DNA of 7,213 nucleotides, from contig JAITKD010000172.1 in assembly GCA_031278575.1 (NCBI GenBank), forward strand, positions 1-7,213, written 5' to 3'. The notes under the pieces were generated by a model. The model was not told the DNA's origin and made no database searches. It was given only the letters and a program-made list of their open reading frames with translations. The translations under genes and the position numbers were made by a program. This document shows, piece after piece, positions 1 through 7,213 of this stretch. The DNA comes from Spirochaetaceae bacterium (lineage in GTDB: Bacteria; Spirochaetota; Spirochaetia; Treponematales; Breznakiellaceae). Position 1 is the stretch's first letter; every line of letters starts with the position of its first letter.

Positions 1-151
1 GAATCTCGAAAACAAAGCGCAACTTTGTCTCGCCAAAAACTATGTTAAAAATCTCCAAAGCCTTGCGCTCGCGAAACAGGGCCTCGCGGTTGTTGACGCG
101 GGTGCGGATTTCGTACCACGCTCCCTGTTTTAATATTCGTAATGATCTCAT
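1..151 (-). CDS. RAYT / IS200-like Y1 transposase family protein, N-terminal fragment (runs off window)
   Basis: Reading leftward from an ATG at 149-151, the frame is open to the window edge (50 codons). It begins MRSLRILKQGAWYEIRTRVN, followed by a charged stretch rich in Arg and Glu. The pattern 'short basic start, then a Gly-x-x-Tyr-(E/H)-(I/V) strand, then R-x-N-x-x-E' resembles the first strand of REP-associated tyrosine transposases (Y1_Tnp fold), and proteins opening this way are common in treponemes. These enzymes process single-stranded hairpin DNA and are thought to mobilise REP sequences. The HUH and catalytic Tyr motifs lie beyond the window, so the family call rests on the N-terminus only. 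No Shine-Dalgarno is visible just upstream of the ATG, though a TATAGT box lies about 6 bases before it. It could instead be an unrelated small conserved protein. Confidence 0.55.
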   Translation of the reverse strand, partial: MRSLRILKQGAWYEIRTRVNNREALFRERKALEIFNIVFGETKLRFVFEI

Positions 152-236
152 GGATACTATATGGGATTGAAAAGCGGTTTTGCTTTAGTAAAGGGCTCAA
201 AAATTTCAAATTCCGAACAAATTCCGCTAAAAATTC

Positions 237-278
237 CCCGTAAAATTTTTGCGGGCCGCCTTTAGCCGCCTACGGCGG
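237..278. repeat. Pair of inverted repeats upstream of the RAYT-like gene, candidate REP-like element
   Basis: The 173-bp gap between the transposase-like start and the cheX-like gene holds two adjacent palindromes. The first (237-255) pairs CCCG with CGGG around an AT-rich arm, with only a T.G mismatch and a one-base centre. The second (266-278) is CCGCC-TAC-GGCGG. CCGCC also occurs at 256-260, giving a short direct repeat. RAYT genes are typically flanked by such hairpins, which suggests REP DNA, but only one copy of each lies in this window, so repetition elsewhere in the genome is not shown. Several AAATTCC copies (about 208-236) make the rest of the gap AT-rich and internally repetitive. 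Confidence 0.3.
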
Positions 279-324
279 GTTTCCGTTTTCTCCTCCGGCG
301 TCATCAATGGACTAAAAAAACGGC

Positions 325-813
325 TCAATCAATAGTTATGGATAAATAGACATCCTGATCATCAAAAATTTTAAAGGGAATACAGAGGAGGCGTTTTCTT
401 TCAAGGGGAAGTGCGATCATATGGGCCTTGCCTTTTATAATATAGGGCAGGGAAATAACTAATTTGAACATCTCCTGCAGGTTTTTTTTAACATTTCCGG
501 TAACTATATTGACAATTTCGCCAATCGCGTCAATCACATCACTGTCCAGGTAGGTATGCTTGATCCCGGTTATGGTTTCGGTGATTTGTATAGCCGTTTC
601 GGTTTTCATGGAAATAGATACCATCCCTTGGGTTTCACCGCTCAGGCTTATAATACCGCTGATATCCCATTTCTGAAAATCTTCCCGTGCAATAAAATAG
701 GCCCGTCCGGCGGTTAAATCACATTTTACCATGTTTTTAAAAACCATGGTACAAACTTCAATAAAAGGATCTATGTATTGGTACATATCTATAATTATAT
801 CATAATAATCCAA
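325..813 (-). CDS. cheX: CheX-type chemotaxis phosphatase (CheY-P phosphatase family)
   Basis: This encodes a small cytoplasmic protein of 162 residues, the usual CheX length. CheX proteins remove the phosphate from CheY-P and so reset the flagellar motor signal. The N-terminus carries the family's 'YI(N/D)PFIE' segment (residues 13-19). A beta strand with ISGIISLSG and G-x-V-S-I-S follows (51-68). The hallmark active-site helix D-A-I-G-E99-I-V-N102-I-V-T-G-N is at about 95-107, with the catalytic E-x-x-N pair intact. There is a single such motif, as in CheX; CheC has two. The start is uncertain. A TTG at 811-813 has AAGGTGA about 12 bases upstream, and an in-frame stop lies just before it. 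The ATG at 784-786 (residue 10) fits the usual CheX N-terminus better but has no ribosome-binding site. The gene stands alone rather than in a cheA-cheW-cheX-cheY cluster. It is clearly more AT-rich than the genes to its right. Confidence 0.85.
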   Translation of the reverse strand: MDYYDIIIDMYQYIDPFIEVCTMVFKNMVKCDLTAGRAYFIAREDFQKWDISGIISLSGETQGMVSISMKTETAIQITETITGIKHTYLDSDVIDAIGEIVNIVTGNVKKNLQEMFKLVISLPYIIKGKAHMIALPLERKRLLCIPFKIFDDQDVYLSITID

Positions 814-845
814 GGGAAACTATATTCACCTTGCGGCAAGGTATT

Positions 846-878
846 AAACCGGACTCCCGAATAAAAACAAACCGGTTT
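846..878 (-). promoter_or_regulatory. CCGGTTT direct repeats upstream of cheX, possible operator/promoter region
   Basis: On the minus strand CCGGTTT occurs twice, 23 bp apart (complements of 869-875 and 846-852). The distal copy is part of a perfect 10-bp palindrome, AAACCGGTTT, at 869-878. A weak promoter-like arrangement overlaps them: TTGTTT, then about 18 bases, then TAATAC, leading to the AAGGTGA ribosome-binding site of the cheX-like gene. The repeats are plain in the sequence; a regulatory role is inference, and the -35/-10 matches are poor. Confidence 0.22.
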
Positions 879-916
879 TCATGGAGAAAAGTGCGGAAGG
901 TGTACCTCGGCGCGTT

Positions 917-954
917 AAAAACAGGTACCGGCCGCGGCGGATGTTTTCCGCCGC
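917..954 (-). terminator. Stem-loop with T-run downstream of the kinase-macro gene
   Basis: Seventeen bases after the stop codon of the leftward gene ending at 971, the minus strand forms a perfect 8-bp GC-rich stem, GCGGCGGA paired with TCCGCCGC, with a 5-base loop (934-954). A run of five T follows on the minus strand (917-921). The T-run starts about 12 bases after the stem instead of directly, so this is a weaker than textbook rho-independent terminator. A second possible pairing, GTACCT with AGGTAC (902-907/923-928), spans the T-run. Confidence 0.45.
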
Positions 955-970
955 ATGATGCTACACCCCG

Positions 971-2095
971 TCAAGGGTTAAGCAAATTCAGGTACAGGCG
1001 GTAATTTTCCCGGTCAAAACACACAAAAATCACCTCTTGAATCCCCGGTGTTTCGGGGAGGGTCTTTTGCACCGTATCCAGGGCGATCCGGGCGGCCCCT
1101 TCCTTGGGGAAGCCGTAAACCCCGGTACTGATATTGGGAAAGGCTATACCGGAAAAACCCGCCTTTGCGGCAAGGAAAAGGCTTTTCCGGTAACAGGAAG
1201 CCAAAAGTTCAGACTCACCCCTGCGTCCGCCCTGCCAGACGGGGCCTACGGTGTGGATCACCCCCTTGCAGGGGAGCCGGTAGGCGCCGGTAAGTACGGC
1301 TTCACCGGCAGGGCAGGCTTCGGCCCCTTCCTTGCGCCGGGCCCCGGCGATACGCCGGCACGCTTCCAGGAGTTCAGGCCCCGCGGCCCGGTGGATGGCC
1401 CCGTCCACTCCCCCGCCTCCCAAAAGGCTTGAGTTAGCGGCATTTACAATGACATCCACCGTGAGTTTGGTGATGTCCTCCTGTTTAATTTCAATTTTTG
1501 CCATAGGCTCCTCTTGATTACCCTCTTCGGTATAGCGTAACAGCCGGTCTGCTATTTCCCGGGCTATTATTTCCGCTTTTTTTTGTTCCGTAAAAATAAT
1601 CATATCGGCGGCCCCCCGGTATGACCAGGCCCTTCGTTCATGGAGGGTACGGTGGGTTTCCTGAGGGTCGGGGGTATTGAGAAAGGGGGGCAGGTCCCCG
1701 GTTTTTTCAGCCGTACGCCGTATCCGTTCCCAGGCCGTTTCGGGGGTAAGTTCCAGGGAGGCCAGGAGGATCCCTTCCGCCTGATCTAACCGGTCCATGG
1801 CGGGAGGGTTATCGATAATCCCCCCGCCCGCGGCAATCACCCGGAAGGGGGCCTTCCTCCCTTCACCGGACCGGGCCAAAAGGGATTCCAGGGCTTTGAA
1901 TTCGGCGTTTCTGAAGACCGAAACCCCCGCTTGGTACAGAGTCCGGGGGGATTTTCCGGTTTGGGTTTCGATCAATTCGTCCAGATCCATAAATTCGCCC
2001 GGTAAAAGGGCCGCTAAAATCCTGCCGATAGTCGTTTTCCCCGAATGTTTCGGTCCCATCAAAAGGATCATCCGGGGGGACGTGGTTTTTTCCAT
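971..2095 (-). CDS. Shikimate-kinase-like P-loop kinase fused to an ADP-ribose-binding macro domain
   Basis: This is one 374-residue frame with two domains. Residues about 8-188 are a shikimate-kinase fold: Walker A G14-PKHSGKTT, the D37-x-D39 pair after strand 2, R62 in V-F-R-N, the GGG loop at 90-92, and R155 with Y159 and A163-D164 near the end. These match the ATP and shikimate contacts of AroK. The lid 'RPLL' motif, however, reads LPPFL (135-139), so its arginine is missing. Residues about 198-374 form a complete macro domain of the MacroD/YmdB type, with V-N218-A-A-N221, the GGGGV-D231-G loop and the I-S-T-G-V-Y327-G-F-P loop. This class removes or binds ADP-ribose or O-acetyl-ADP-ribose. 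The ATG at 2093-2095 has AGGG 8 bases upstream. The linker at about 189-197 is Glu-rich and contains an internal ribosome-binding site. The protein is cytosolic, with no signal or membrane segment. A role in aromatic amino-acid synthesis is possible, but no aro genes are adjacent; a nucleotide/ADP-ribose-related kinase is an alternative. Confidence 0.85.
   Translation of the reverse strand: MEKTTSPRMILLMGPKHSGKTTIGRILAALLPGEFMDLDELIETQTGKSPRTLYQAGVSVFRNAEFKALESLLARSGEGRKAPFRVIAAGGGIIDNPPAMDRLDQAEGILLASLELTPETAWERIRRTAEKTGDLPPFLNTPDPQETHRTLHERRAWSYRGAADMIIFTEQKKAEIIAREIADRLLRYTEEGNQEEPMAKIEIKQEDITKLTVDVIVNAANSSLLGGGGVDGAIHRAAGPELLEACRRIAGARRKEGAEACPAGEAVLTGAYRLPCKGVIHTVGPVWQGGRRGESELLASCYRKSLFLAAKAGFSGIAFPNISTGVYGFPKEGAARIALDTVQKTLPETPGIQEVIFVCFDRENYRLYLNLLNP
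1502..1515 (-). promoter_or_regulatory. Internal ribosome-binding site and ATG at the kinase/macro junction
   Basis: Inside the fusion gene, the minus strand reads AAGAGGAG, three bases, then ATG (codon 198, 1502-1504). That ATG is exactly where a stand-alone macro protein would begin (M-A-K-I-E-I-K), and the product would be 177 residues, a normal length for a free YmdB-type macro protein. The spacing is shorter than the usual 5-9 bases, so it may be a weak start, or a relic of two once-separate genes joined in frame. Confidence 0.35.
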
Positions 2096-2116
2096 GGACT
2101 ATACCCTGGGGAAAAA

Positions 2117-2127
2117 TTTACAGTAAA
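2117..2127. promoter_or_regulatory. TTTACAGTAAA palindrome in the 41-bp divergent intergenic region
   Basis: The space between the leftward kinase-macro gene and the rightward protease gene is only 41 bp (2096-2136). It contains a perfect 11-bp palindrome, TTTAC-A-GTAAA, within an AT-rich stretch. A site here could control both genes, but I see no convincing -35/-10 pair on either strand. The region is so short that the promoters must overlap each other or the gene starts. The operator role is speculative. Confidence 0.18.
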
Positions 2128-2136
2128 ATAAAGGTA

Positions 2137-2829
2137 ATGGACGAATTATGGGGCCTTTTATTACTGGCTATTATCACCCTTTTACCCCTTATATCGGTAT
2201 ATCTCTGGTTTCGGATAAGTAAATTTCCGATAAAGTTACCCTGGTTTTTGCTGGCCCTTTTGGGAGGCGCCGCGGCTCTTTTTATTGCCGCCTTAATCCA
2301 GAATTTTTTGCCCCGATCCGGCGATAATCTTACGAAGGGCTTTTTTTTCAAACTTTTTATTGAAATAGCCCTTACCGAAGAATTGGGCCGTTTTATGGTA
2401 TTGCTGCTTTTGTTCCGGCTGCGATCTTTCTTTAACAAGCAGGCCCCGGAGGAAACCACCCCCTTCCTCTTGGGGCCCGCCACGGGGATACTTGCGGGGC
2501 TTGGTTTTGCCGCGGTGGAAACCGCCTCCTATGGGCCGGCGAACCTGGGCATCATCCTGATCCGAACTTTTACTACCGTACCCCTCCACGGATCCTGCGG
2601 CGCCCGGGACGGCGCGGCCGCGTTCTTATGTACCCGGAACCCCTTCCGGGCGATGATGCGTTTTTTTTCAGCGGTCATTATCCACGGTATATACAATTTT
2701 ATGGTGGTCCGCTCCGGCATTTTCAGTATTTTTGCCATTCTCATCGCCGTTACCGCCCTGGTTTCCTCAATTCAGGAAATTCGCCCGCTATCCGACAAGG
2801 GCATCCCCCCCCGTGGTACGTCATTTTAA
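2137..2829 (+). CDS. PrsW-like intramembrane metalloprotease family protein
   Basis: This 230-residue, very hydrophobic protein has about seven predicted membrane segments (roughly 5-25, 34-56, 72-94, 110-131, 138-155, 175-190, 193-210). The motifs occur in PrsW order: L-T-E81-E82-L-G-R in a helix, G-x-G-F124-A-x-V-E128-T, P-L-H151-G, and I-I-H183-G-I-Y-N187-F. In PrsW (Bacillus subtilis) such glutamates and histidines are the presumed metal ligands and catalytic residues, and the enzyme cleaves the anti-sigma factor RsiW at site 1; related families act on prenylated or other membrane proteins. All acidic and His positions are kept, but the consensus EExxK, FAxxEN and HxxxD read EExxR, FAxxET and HxxxN, so it is a divergent member and its substrate is unknown. 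No sigma/anti-sigma pair is nearby. The ATG at 2137 is the only plausible start; AAGG lies just 2 bases upstream, an unusually tight spacing. Two T8 runs and a C8 run lie in the gene. Confidence 0.7.
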   Translation: MDELWGLLLLAIITLLPLISVYLWFRISKFPIKLPWFLLALLGGAAALFIAALIQNFLPRSGDNLTKGFFFKLFIEIALTEELGRFMVLLLLFRLRSFFNKQAPEETTPFLLGPATGILAGLGFAAVETASYGPANLGIILIRTFTTVPLHGSCGARDGAAAFLCTRNPFRAMMRFFSAVIIHGIYNFMVVRSGIFSIFAILIAVTALVSSIQEIRPLSDKGIPPRGTSF

Positions 2830-2875
2830 TAGGCATAGGCCCTGAATCGTTTTTCCCCTTTGACAATTCCCGGTC

Positions 2876-5800
2876 TTACCAGAGGATGAGTTTTCCCCGA
2901 TCCGGAAGGAAACCCCGGGCTTTGAGGGCTTCCGCGTATTCCCCGGCGGCGGCGGCTCGGCCGTTGATCCGTTCTATGGTGATTTTCCCCGCGGGGTTGA
3001 CCGCCCTGATCCGGGGAAAGGAGAGAAAGGCCAGGGCGTTCCCCAGGGCGGGATCCTCCGGGGGGATAAAAACATCGATATCCATGCCCCCCCGCCGGGC
3101 GACAACCAGGAGTTCCGAACCCCGGAAACAGATCCGGGTGTTCTGCCGCCGCAGGGGGAGCCGGGGATCAAGCCCCTCAACGGCAAGCCCTGCGGGGCTC
3201 GCCGGGTCCGCGGCGTTCATCCAATAAATAGAAGTTTCCCCTTCGGCCTTATCCAGTTCTCCGGGGATCTCCGGGGCGGCGAATTGGAGGGAATTGATCC
3301 CTGAAAAGAAACGTCCCGCGATTACTTCCCCTGCCAATTCAAGCCGCCGGACGGCAGGGAGGAGCCGGGCCCAGGAAAGATGGGGGAGTTCCCGTTCTAA
3401 GAGGGGCCTGCAGAGGATACCCCAGCGCTTAAGGAGGAGCCGTACCCGGTCTCTTTCGAGGGCCTCTTCCTCCAGGGGATCGGCATCCGTAAATCCCCCG
3501 CCGGACGCCCCCGTTCCGTAGTCCGGTTCCAGGGAAAACCACCGGCCCGGTACCGGGGGGCCGGTTCGCCAGCGATCCCGCAGGGCCCGGGGAAGCCGTT
3601 TCGGCATCCCAAGGGGGAGGACGGGGAGGGCTTCCTCCTCCCGGGGTATAAAACCCCGGATTAACCCCCGGCGTACCGGTTCCCAGGAATCCGCGGAAAG
3701 CCGGCCCTTCCAAACTTCTTCCCAGAGGGCCCCGGCGCAGGAACTACTGTCCCGGCCCAGGGCGTCCTTTATTTCCCAAAAATCCTTGGGGAAATCAAAA
3801 AAAGCGGGATCCGGCCGGCCCGCAAAGGGAGGAACCTTCCCCAGTTCCGATCCCCCGGCAATATCCACCGCTTCAGGGGAACAAAAGGCGGCCCGTTCCT
3901 TGCCCGTGCCGTACCAGAGGAGTTCCCCCGCCCGGAGCTTTTGGTCCAGGATTTCCCCGGAATAGGCAGGCTCCCGAACGGGAAAGATGTCCCCTTCCCA
4001 GAGGGCCGCCGGGGCGGAATATCCCCCCAGGGTTTCCCAGGGCAGGGACCGGCCGCATTCGCGGGGGAGTATGCCCTGACGCCGGGCGAGAAAGGGGGCG
4101 AGGAGGGAAGCCGGCCGTTCCTTGACTTCCCGCCGGGCCCGTTTCCGGGAGAGGCGGAGGAGGAATTCCAGGTTTTCCCGGTCACAGATAAAATCCGGTT
4201 CCTCCCCGACTGTCACCTCCCGGACCAACGCCCCCGTCTCGGCAAGGGCATCCGCCGCCCCCTCGGCTTCCGCGGCGGTGAGGCCGAAGAGGGCCCCGAT
4301 CCGGGAAAGGGACAGGGGCCCCTCATAACGAAGCCAGGAATCCATTAAAGCCGGGGCGTCTTTTTTCCAGGCGGGAGCCCATTCCCGGTGAACCACGACG
4401 GGGAAAGCCGCCCCTTCCCGCAGGACAGGACCGATCTTTCCTCCCAGGGTAGGGTCCGCTTCGTAATGTTCCCGGAGTTCCCCCGGCAGGACCCGGAGGA
4501 GGGCTTCCCATTCATCCGGGGGGATCGCCACCCGTTCCTTAACCCATTCCGCCAGGCTCCGTTCATCCTCGGGAGCCCAGCCGGGGAGTTCCCGTCTGAG
4601 CCGGGCGCAAAAATCCGCCGCCACCCCTGGGGACAGGGGTGGCCGGGACCGGGCGTTGTCCAGGGCTTCCTCAATGACCATGCCGGAAAGGGAAGGGCCC
4701 CCCTTCCGCAGATCCGACCGTTCGTCGTACTCATAGAGGAGGGTATTGGTTTCCCTCCAGACCAGGTCCCGGGCAAAGGGGCTCGGCGTCCGGGTCCGAA
4801 AGAAGGAAATTGCCGCCTTCCCCTCCCGGATATCCCGGAGGAGGCCGGTGAAGCCCCGCAGGTCAAACCGGTCCCGGAGGCAGCTCCGCCAGGCTTCAGC
4901 CACCGCGGGAAAGTCGCCGTAGGAGGCGACCCCGTCGAAGAGCCGTTTTGCCCTTTGCCGCAGAACCCAAAGGGGGGTCCGTTTCCCAAACCCCGCCCGG
5001 GGGAGGAGGAGGGACCGTTCCGCCGCTTCCCGGAAGGAGGCGCCGAAAATCCCGGAAGATTCAAAGCGCCGGTAAAACTGCCCTTCCCCCCGGAGCGTAT
5101 CCCCCCGGATTTCTCCCAGGGCCCTGAGACAGCGGAGGAAAAGTTCCTCCGGGGTACCGGGAACGGACCGGGGCAGAAGCAGGAGCAGGGCATTATCGTC
5201 GGGGAAGGCTTCTACCCGGCTCTGAACGGCCTCTTCCAGCTCTTCCGCCAGGGCCATGGCCAAGGGGTAATTCACCATACCCCCCCGGAAACTGTGGAGG
5301 ATTATCCGGTAGGAATCCCCCCGGCCTACCGGATCGTCGACGATTTCCACCGGGATAAACCCCGTCCCCGGCAGGGAAAGGTTCCCCTGGGCCGATTTTT
5401 GGGACAAGACAAAATCCGTAAGTTCCCGGAAGGCCGAATCGGAAAGCCCGGCGCCCGTAAAATAATCCCGGTTCCCCTCGGCAAGGGGGGCGAAAATTTC
5501 CAGGATCCGCCGCGCCAGGACGGGGCTGCGGAAAGCCGCCTCCGCCCGCCAAAAGGGGGTAAAATCGGCCCCTGCCGGAAGGGGGCTTGCCTCCACCGCT
5601 TCGGACCCTATGGAAAGGATCCGCCAGGAACGGTTGCCGAAGTCAAAACAATCCCCGATCCGGCGTTCCCAGACGAATTCCTCATCCAGCTCTCCAATCT
5701 TGGTTCCCTCCGGGGTCCGCAGGGAATAGGCCCCCCGGCTGGCGATCACCCCTCCGGAAGTGTAGAGGAGGAGCAGGGCCCCCTTGAGGGGGGAAAGTTC

Positions 5801-7213
5801 CCCGGTTTCCCCGTCCAGGTAGAGCCGGGGTTTTAACTCCCGGAGCCGGAGGGTATTGTAACGGCCGAGGAGCATCCGGATAACCCGGTCATAGGCGGAA
5901 CGGGAAAGGGTTTTAAACACATAAAAACCCCGGAGGGTATGGTACAGCTCATCGACCTGCCGGTTTTTTTCCACACAGAGGGCGAGGATGATCTGGGCCA
6001 ATATATCCAGGGGATTTTCTATTGACCGGGTTTCTTCGATTTCCCGGTCCCGCAGGGCCCCTCCCAGGGCCGCCGCGGCGAGCAGATCCAGGCCGTGGAA
6101 AGGCAGCAGCCTGCCCCGGCTTACCAGGCCGACCCCGTGACCGGATCTGCCTATCCGCTGGAGGGCCCCGGCGGCGGAGACGGGGCTCCCCGCGAGGATC
6201 ACCTCCGCGACCCGGCCTATGTCTATCCCCAGTTCCAGGGAAGAGGTGGCCACCACACAGGGCAGCCGGCCCGAGACAAGGCCGGCTTCCACCTCCCGGC
6301 GGACCTCCCGGGAGAGGGAACCGTGGTGGGTAAAGGCGATGGTTTCTCCCGCGGCCTCGTTTAAAAGAAAGGCGATCCGTTCCGCCCGGCGGCGGGAATC
6401 GGTAAAGACCAAGGTTGAGGAGCCGCCGGTTTGGTTTAGGGCTATCCGTTCCCGGATGGTGTTGATGAGGACCGTGTAGCGCCTTCCGTAGCGGTCCGGT
6501 TTCCGGTTTTCCGTCTCATCCGGGGGAAAATCGATGACCACGTCGATTTGTTTTTCCGCCGGAGGCGCCACGACGGAGACCCGCCGGTTTTCGTACCCCC
6601 CCTCCAGGGGTTTAAGCCCCCCGACGAATTCCGCGGCCCCTTCGGGAGGGCGTACCGTAGCGGAGAGGCTCACCCGCTGGAACTCCCCGGCCACAAGGGC
6701 CAGGCGGTCCACCTGGCAGGAGAGAAAACTCCCCCGTTTGGTCCCCAATACCGCGTGGATCTCGTCGAGGATCAGGTACCGTACCCCCGCGAGGATGATC
6801 CGGCTCCGGGGATTGAGGAGCATGATGGCGAGGCTCTCCGGGGTCAAGGCCAGGATCGCCGGGGGAGTTTTAAGAAAACGCCGCCTTTCCCCCGGGGGGG
6901 GTATCCCCGGAGCGGGTATCCGCCCGGAGTTCCGGGAAGGGGAGGCCCCGGACCTCAAAACGGGCGCGGAGGGCGGCGATGGGTTCCAGGAGATTCCGCC
7001 GGATGTCTTCGTTCAGGGCTTTGAGGGGGGAGACGTAAAGTACCGACAGGGCCCGCGGCGGGTAAATCCCCCGGACAAGCCGGTCGATGGCCGCAAGGAA
7101 GGCGGTCAGGGTTTTCCCGCTTCCCGTAGGGGCCAGGGCCAGTATATGCTCCCCACGGGCGATCCGGGGCCACGCCTCCTCCTGTACTGCCGTGGGCTTT
7201 CCATAGGTTTCGG
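2876..7213 (-). CDS. lhr: Lhr-type large DEAD/DEAH-box DNA helicase, frameshifted, 5' end beyond window
   Basis: This is a superfamily 2 ATP-dependent helicase of the Lhr family, acting in DNA repair. Numbering runs from the first whole codon at the right edge, with one extra base removed (1,444 residues in the window; E. coli Lhr has 1,538). Helicase motifs appear in order: the Q-motif region PTAVQ (6-10), Walker A APTGSGKT (27-34), SPLKAL motif Ia (61-66), T-P-E-S-L, DEIH (149-152), SLSAT (181-185), VFTDSRRRAE (about 268-277), ATSSLELGIDIG (321-332) and QRIGRSGH (351-358). The Lhr-specific winged-helix and core follow, with the G-E-L-D-E-E-F-V segment and 'S-P-F-A..L-Y-E-Y-D', then a long C-terminal region of AlkZ-like/Lhr-C type ending ING...GFLPDRGKLILW. 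Walker A and DEIH lie in different frames because of the G8 run at 6894-6901. The upstream frame stops at a TAA (6870-6872); the downstream frame is open from about 6958 to the TAA at 2876-2878. No other interruption is seen. The gene is convergent with the protease gene, 46 bp away, with no clear terminator between. Confidence 0.88.
6894..6901. other. G8 homopolymer at the Lhr frameshift
   Basis: The plus strand has eight G (C8 on the coding strand) followed on the coding strand by five G. Reading from the right edge, the frame gives S-G-D-T-P-P then G-G-K-A-A-F-S and a stop. Dropping one base from the run gives S-G-D-T-P-P-G-E-R-R-R-F-L-K-T-P-P, the sequence expected in Lhr (motif Ib region). 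The +1 base is therefore well located. Sequencing error, slippage-type phase variation and a true null mutation all fit. Confidence 0.85.

Noticed and set aside
311..320. T7 run on the minus strand just after the cheX stop as a terminator
   Set aside because: No stable stem precedes the T-run, so I do not call a rho-independent terminator.
830..840. CTTGCGGCAAG palindrome overlapping the cheX ribosome-binding site
   Set aside because: A one-base loop cannot form a hairpin, and a lone 11-bp palindrome is expected by chance at this length.
1037..1432. Plus-strand 131-codon frame opposite the macro domain
   Set aside because: It is antisense to conserved macro motifs, rich in Gly and Pro, and has no family resemblance.
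2830..2875. Bidirectional terminator between the convergent protease and lhr genes
   Set aside because: A T5/C4 tract is present, but the best stem is about 3 bp, too weak to support the call.
2628..3227. Plus-strand frame of 199 codons bridging the protease 3' end and the lhr 3' end
   Set aside because: It reads the protease gene out of frame and then lhr antisense, so the composition is not protein-like. The true protease frame stops at 2829 with its HGIYNF motif intact.
4388..5836. Long plus-strand open frame of 482 codons opposite lhr
   Set aside because: Its product is dominated by Pro, Gly and Arg with no recognisable domain, as expected from the complement of GC-rich codons. The minus strand carries clear Lhr conservation throughout.
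6955..7173. Minus-strand 72-codon frame at the right edge
   Set aside because: It is the wrong frame over the helicase Walker A region. The adjacent frame gives APTGSGKT and SPLKAL.

Overview
The window looks like a chromosomal stretch from a spirochaete, most likely a treponeme of the gut-associated type. This is an inference from the kinds of protein present: a CheX-type chemotaxis phosphatase, a RAYT-like transposase start of a style common in treponemes, and a kinase/macro-domain fusion. No single marker proves it. Base composition is uneven. The left part (about 1-900) is AT-rich, near 40% GC on sampled lines, while the right part (about 2900-7213) is well over 60% GC and full of G/C homopolymers.

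Layout from left to right: (1) the 5' end of a leftward RAYT/IS200-like transposase (1-151), running off the edge; (2) a short non-coding gap with inverted repeats that could be REP-like (about 237-278); (3) a leftward cheX-like gene (325-813) with a TTG or ATG start; (4) a 157-bp gap holding a probable terminator for the next gene and CCGGTTT repeats upstream of cheX; (5) a leftward gene (971-2095) fusing a shikimate-kinase-fold P-loop domain to a complete macro domain; (6) divergently, across only 41 bp, a rightward PrsW/CAAX-like multi-pass membrane protease (2137-2829); (7) convergent with it, a very large leftward Lhr-type ATP-dependent DNA helicase (2876 to beyond 7213), whose reading frame is broken by one extra base in a run of eight G at 6894-6901.

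The genes do not form an obvious operon. Each has its own orientation or intergenic gap, and their roles are largely unrelated: chemotaxis signalling, small-molecule phosphorylation plus ADP-ribose chemistry, membrane proteolysis, and DNA repair. The two points most worth attention are the kinase-macro fusion, which has an internal ribosome-binding site at the domain junction, and the Lhr frameshift, which separates the Walker A motif from the rest of an otherwise intact helicase. I see no CRISPR array, RNA gene, complete insertion sequence or convincing novel multi-gene system. No stretch over 300 bases lacks a gene.
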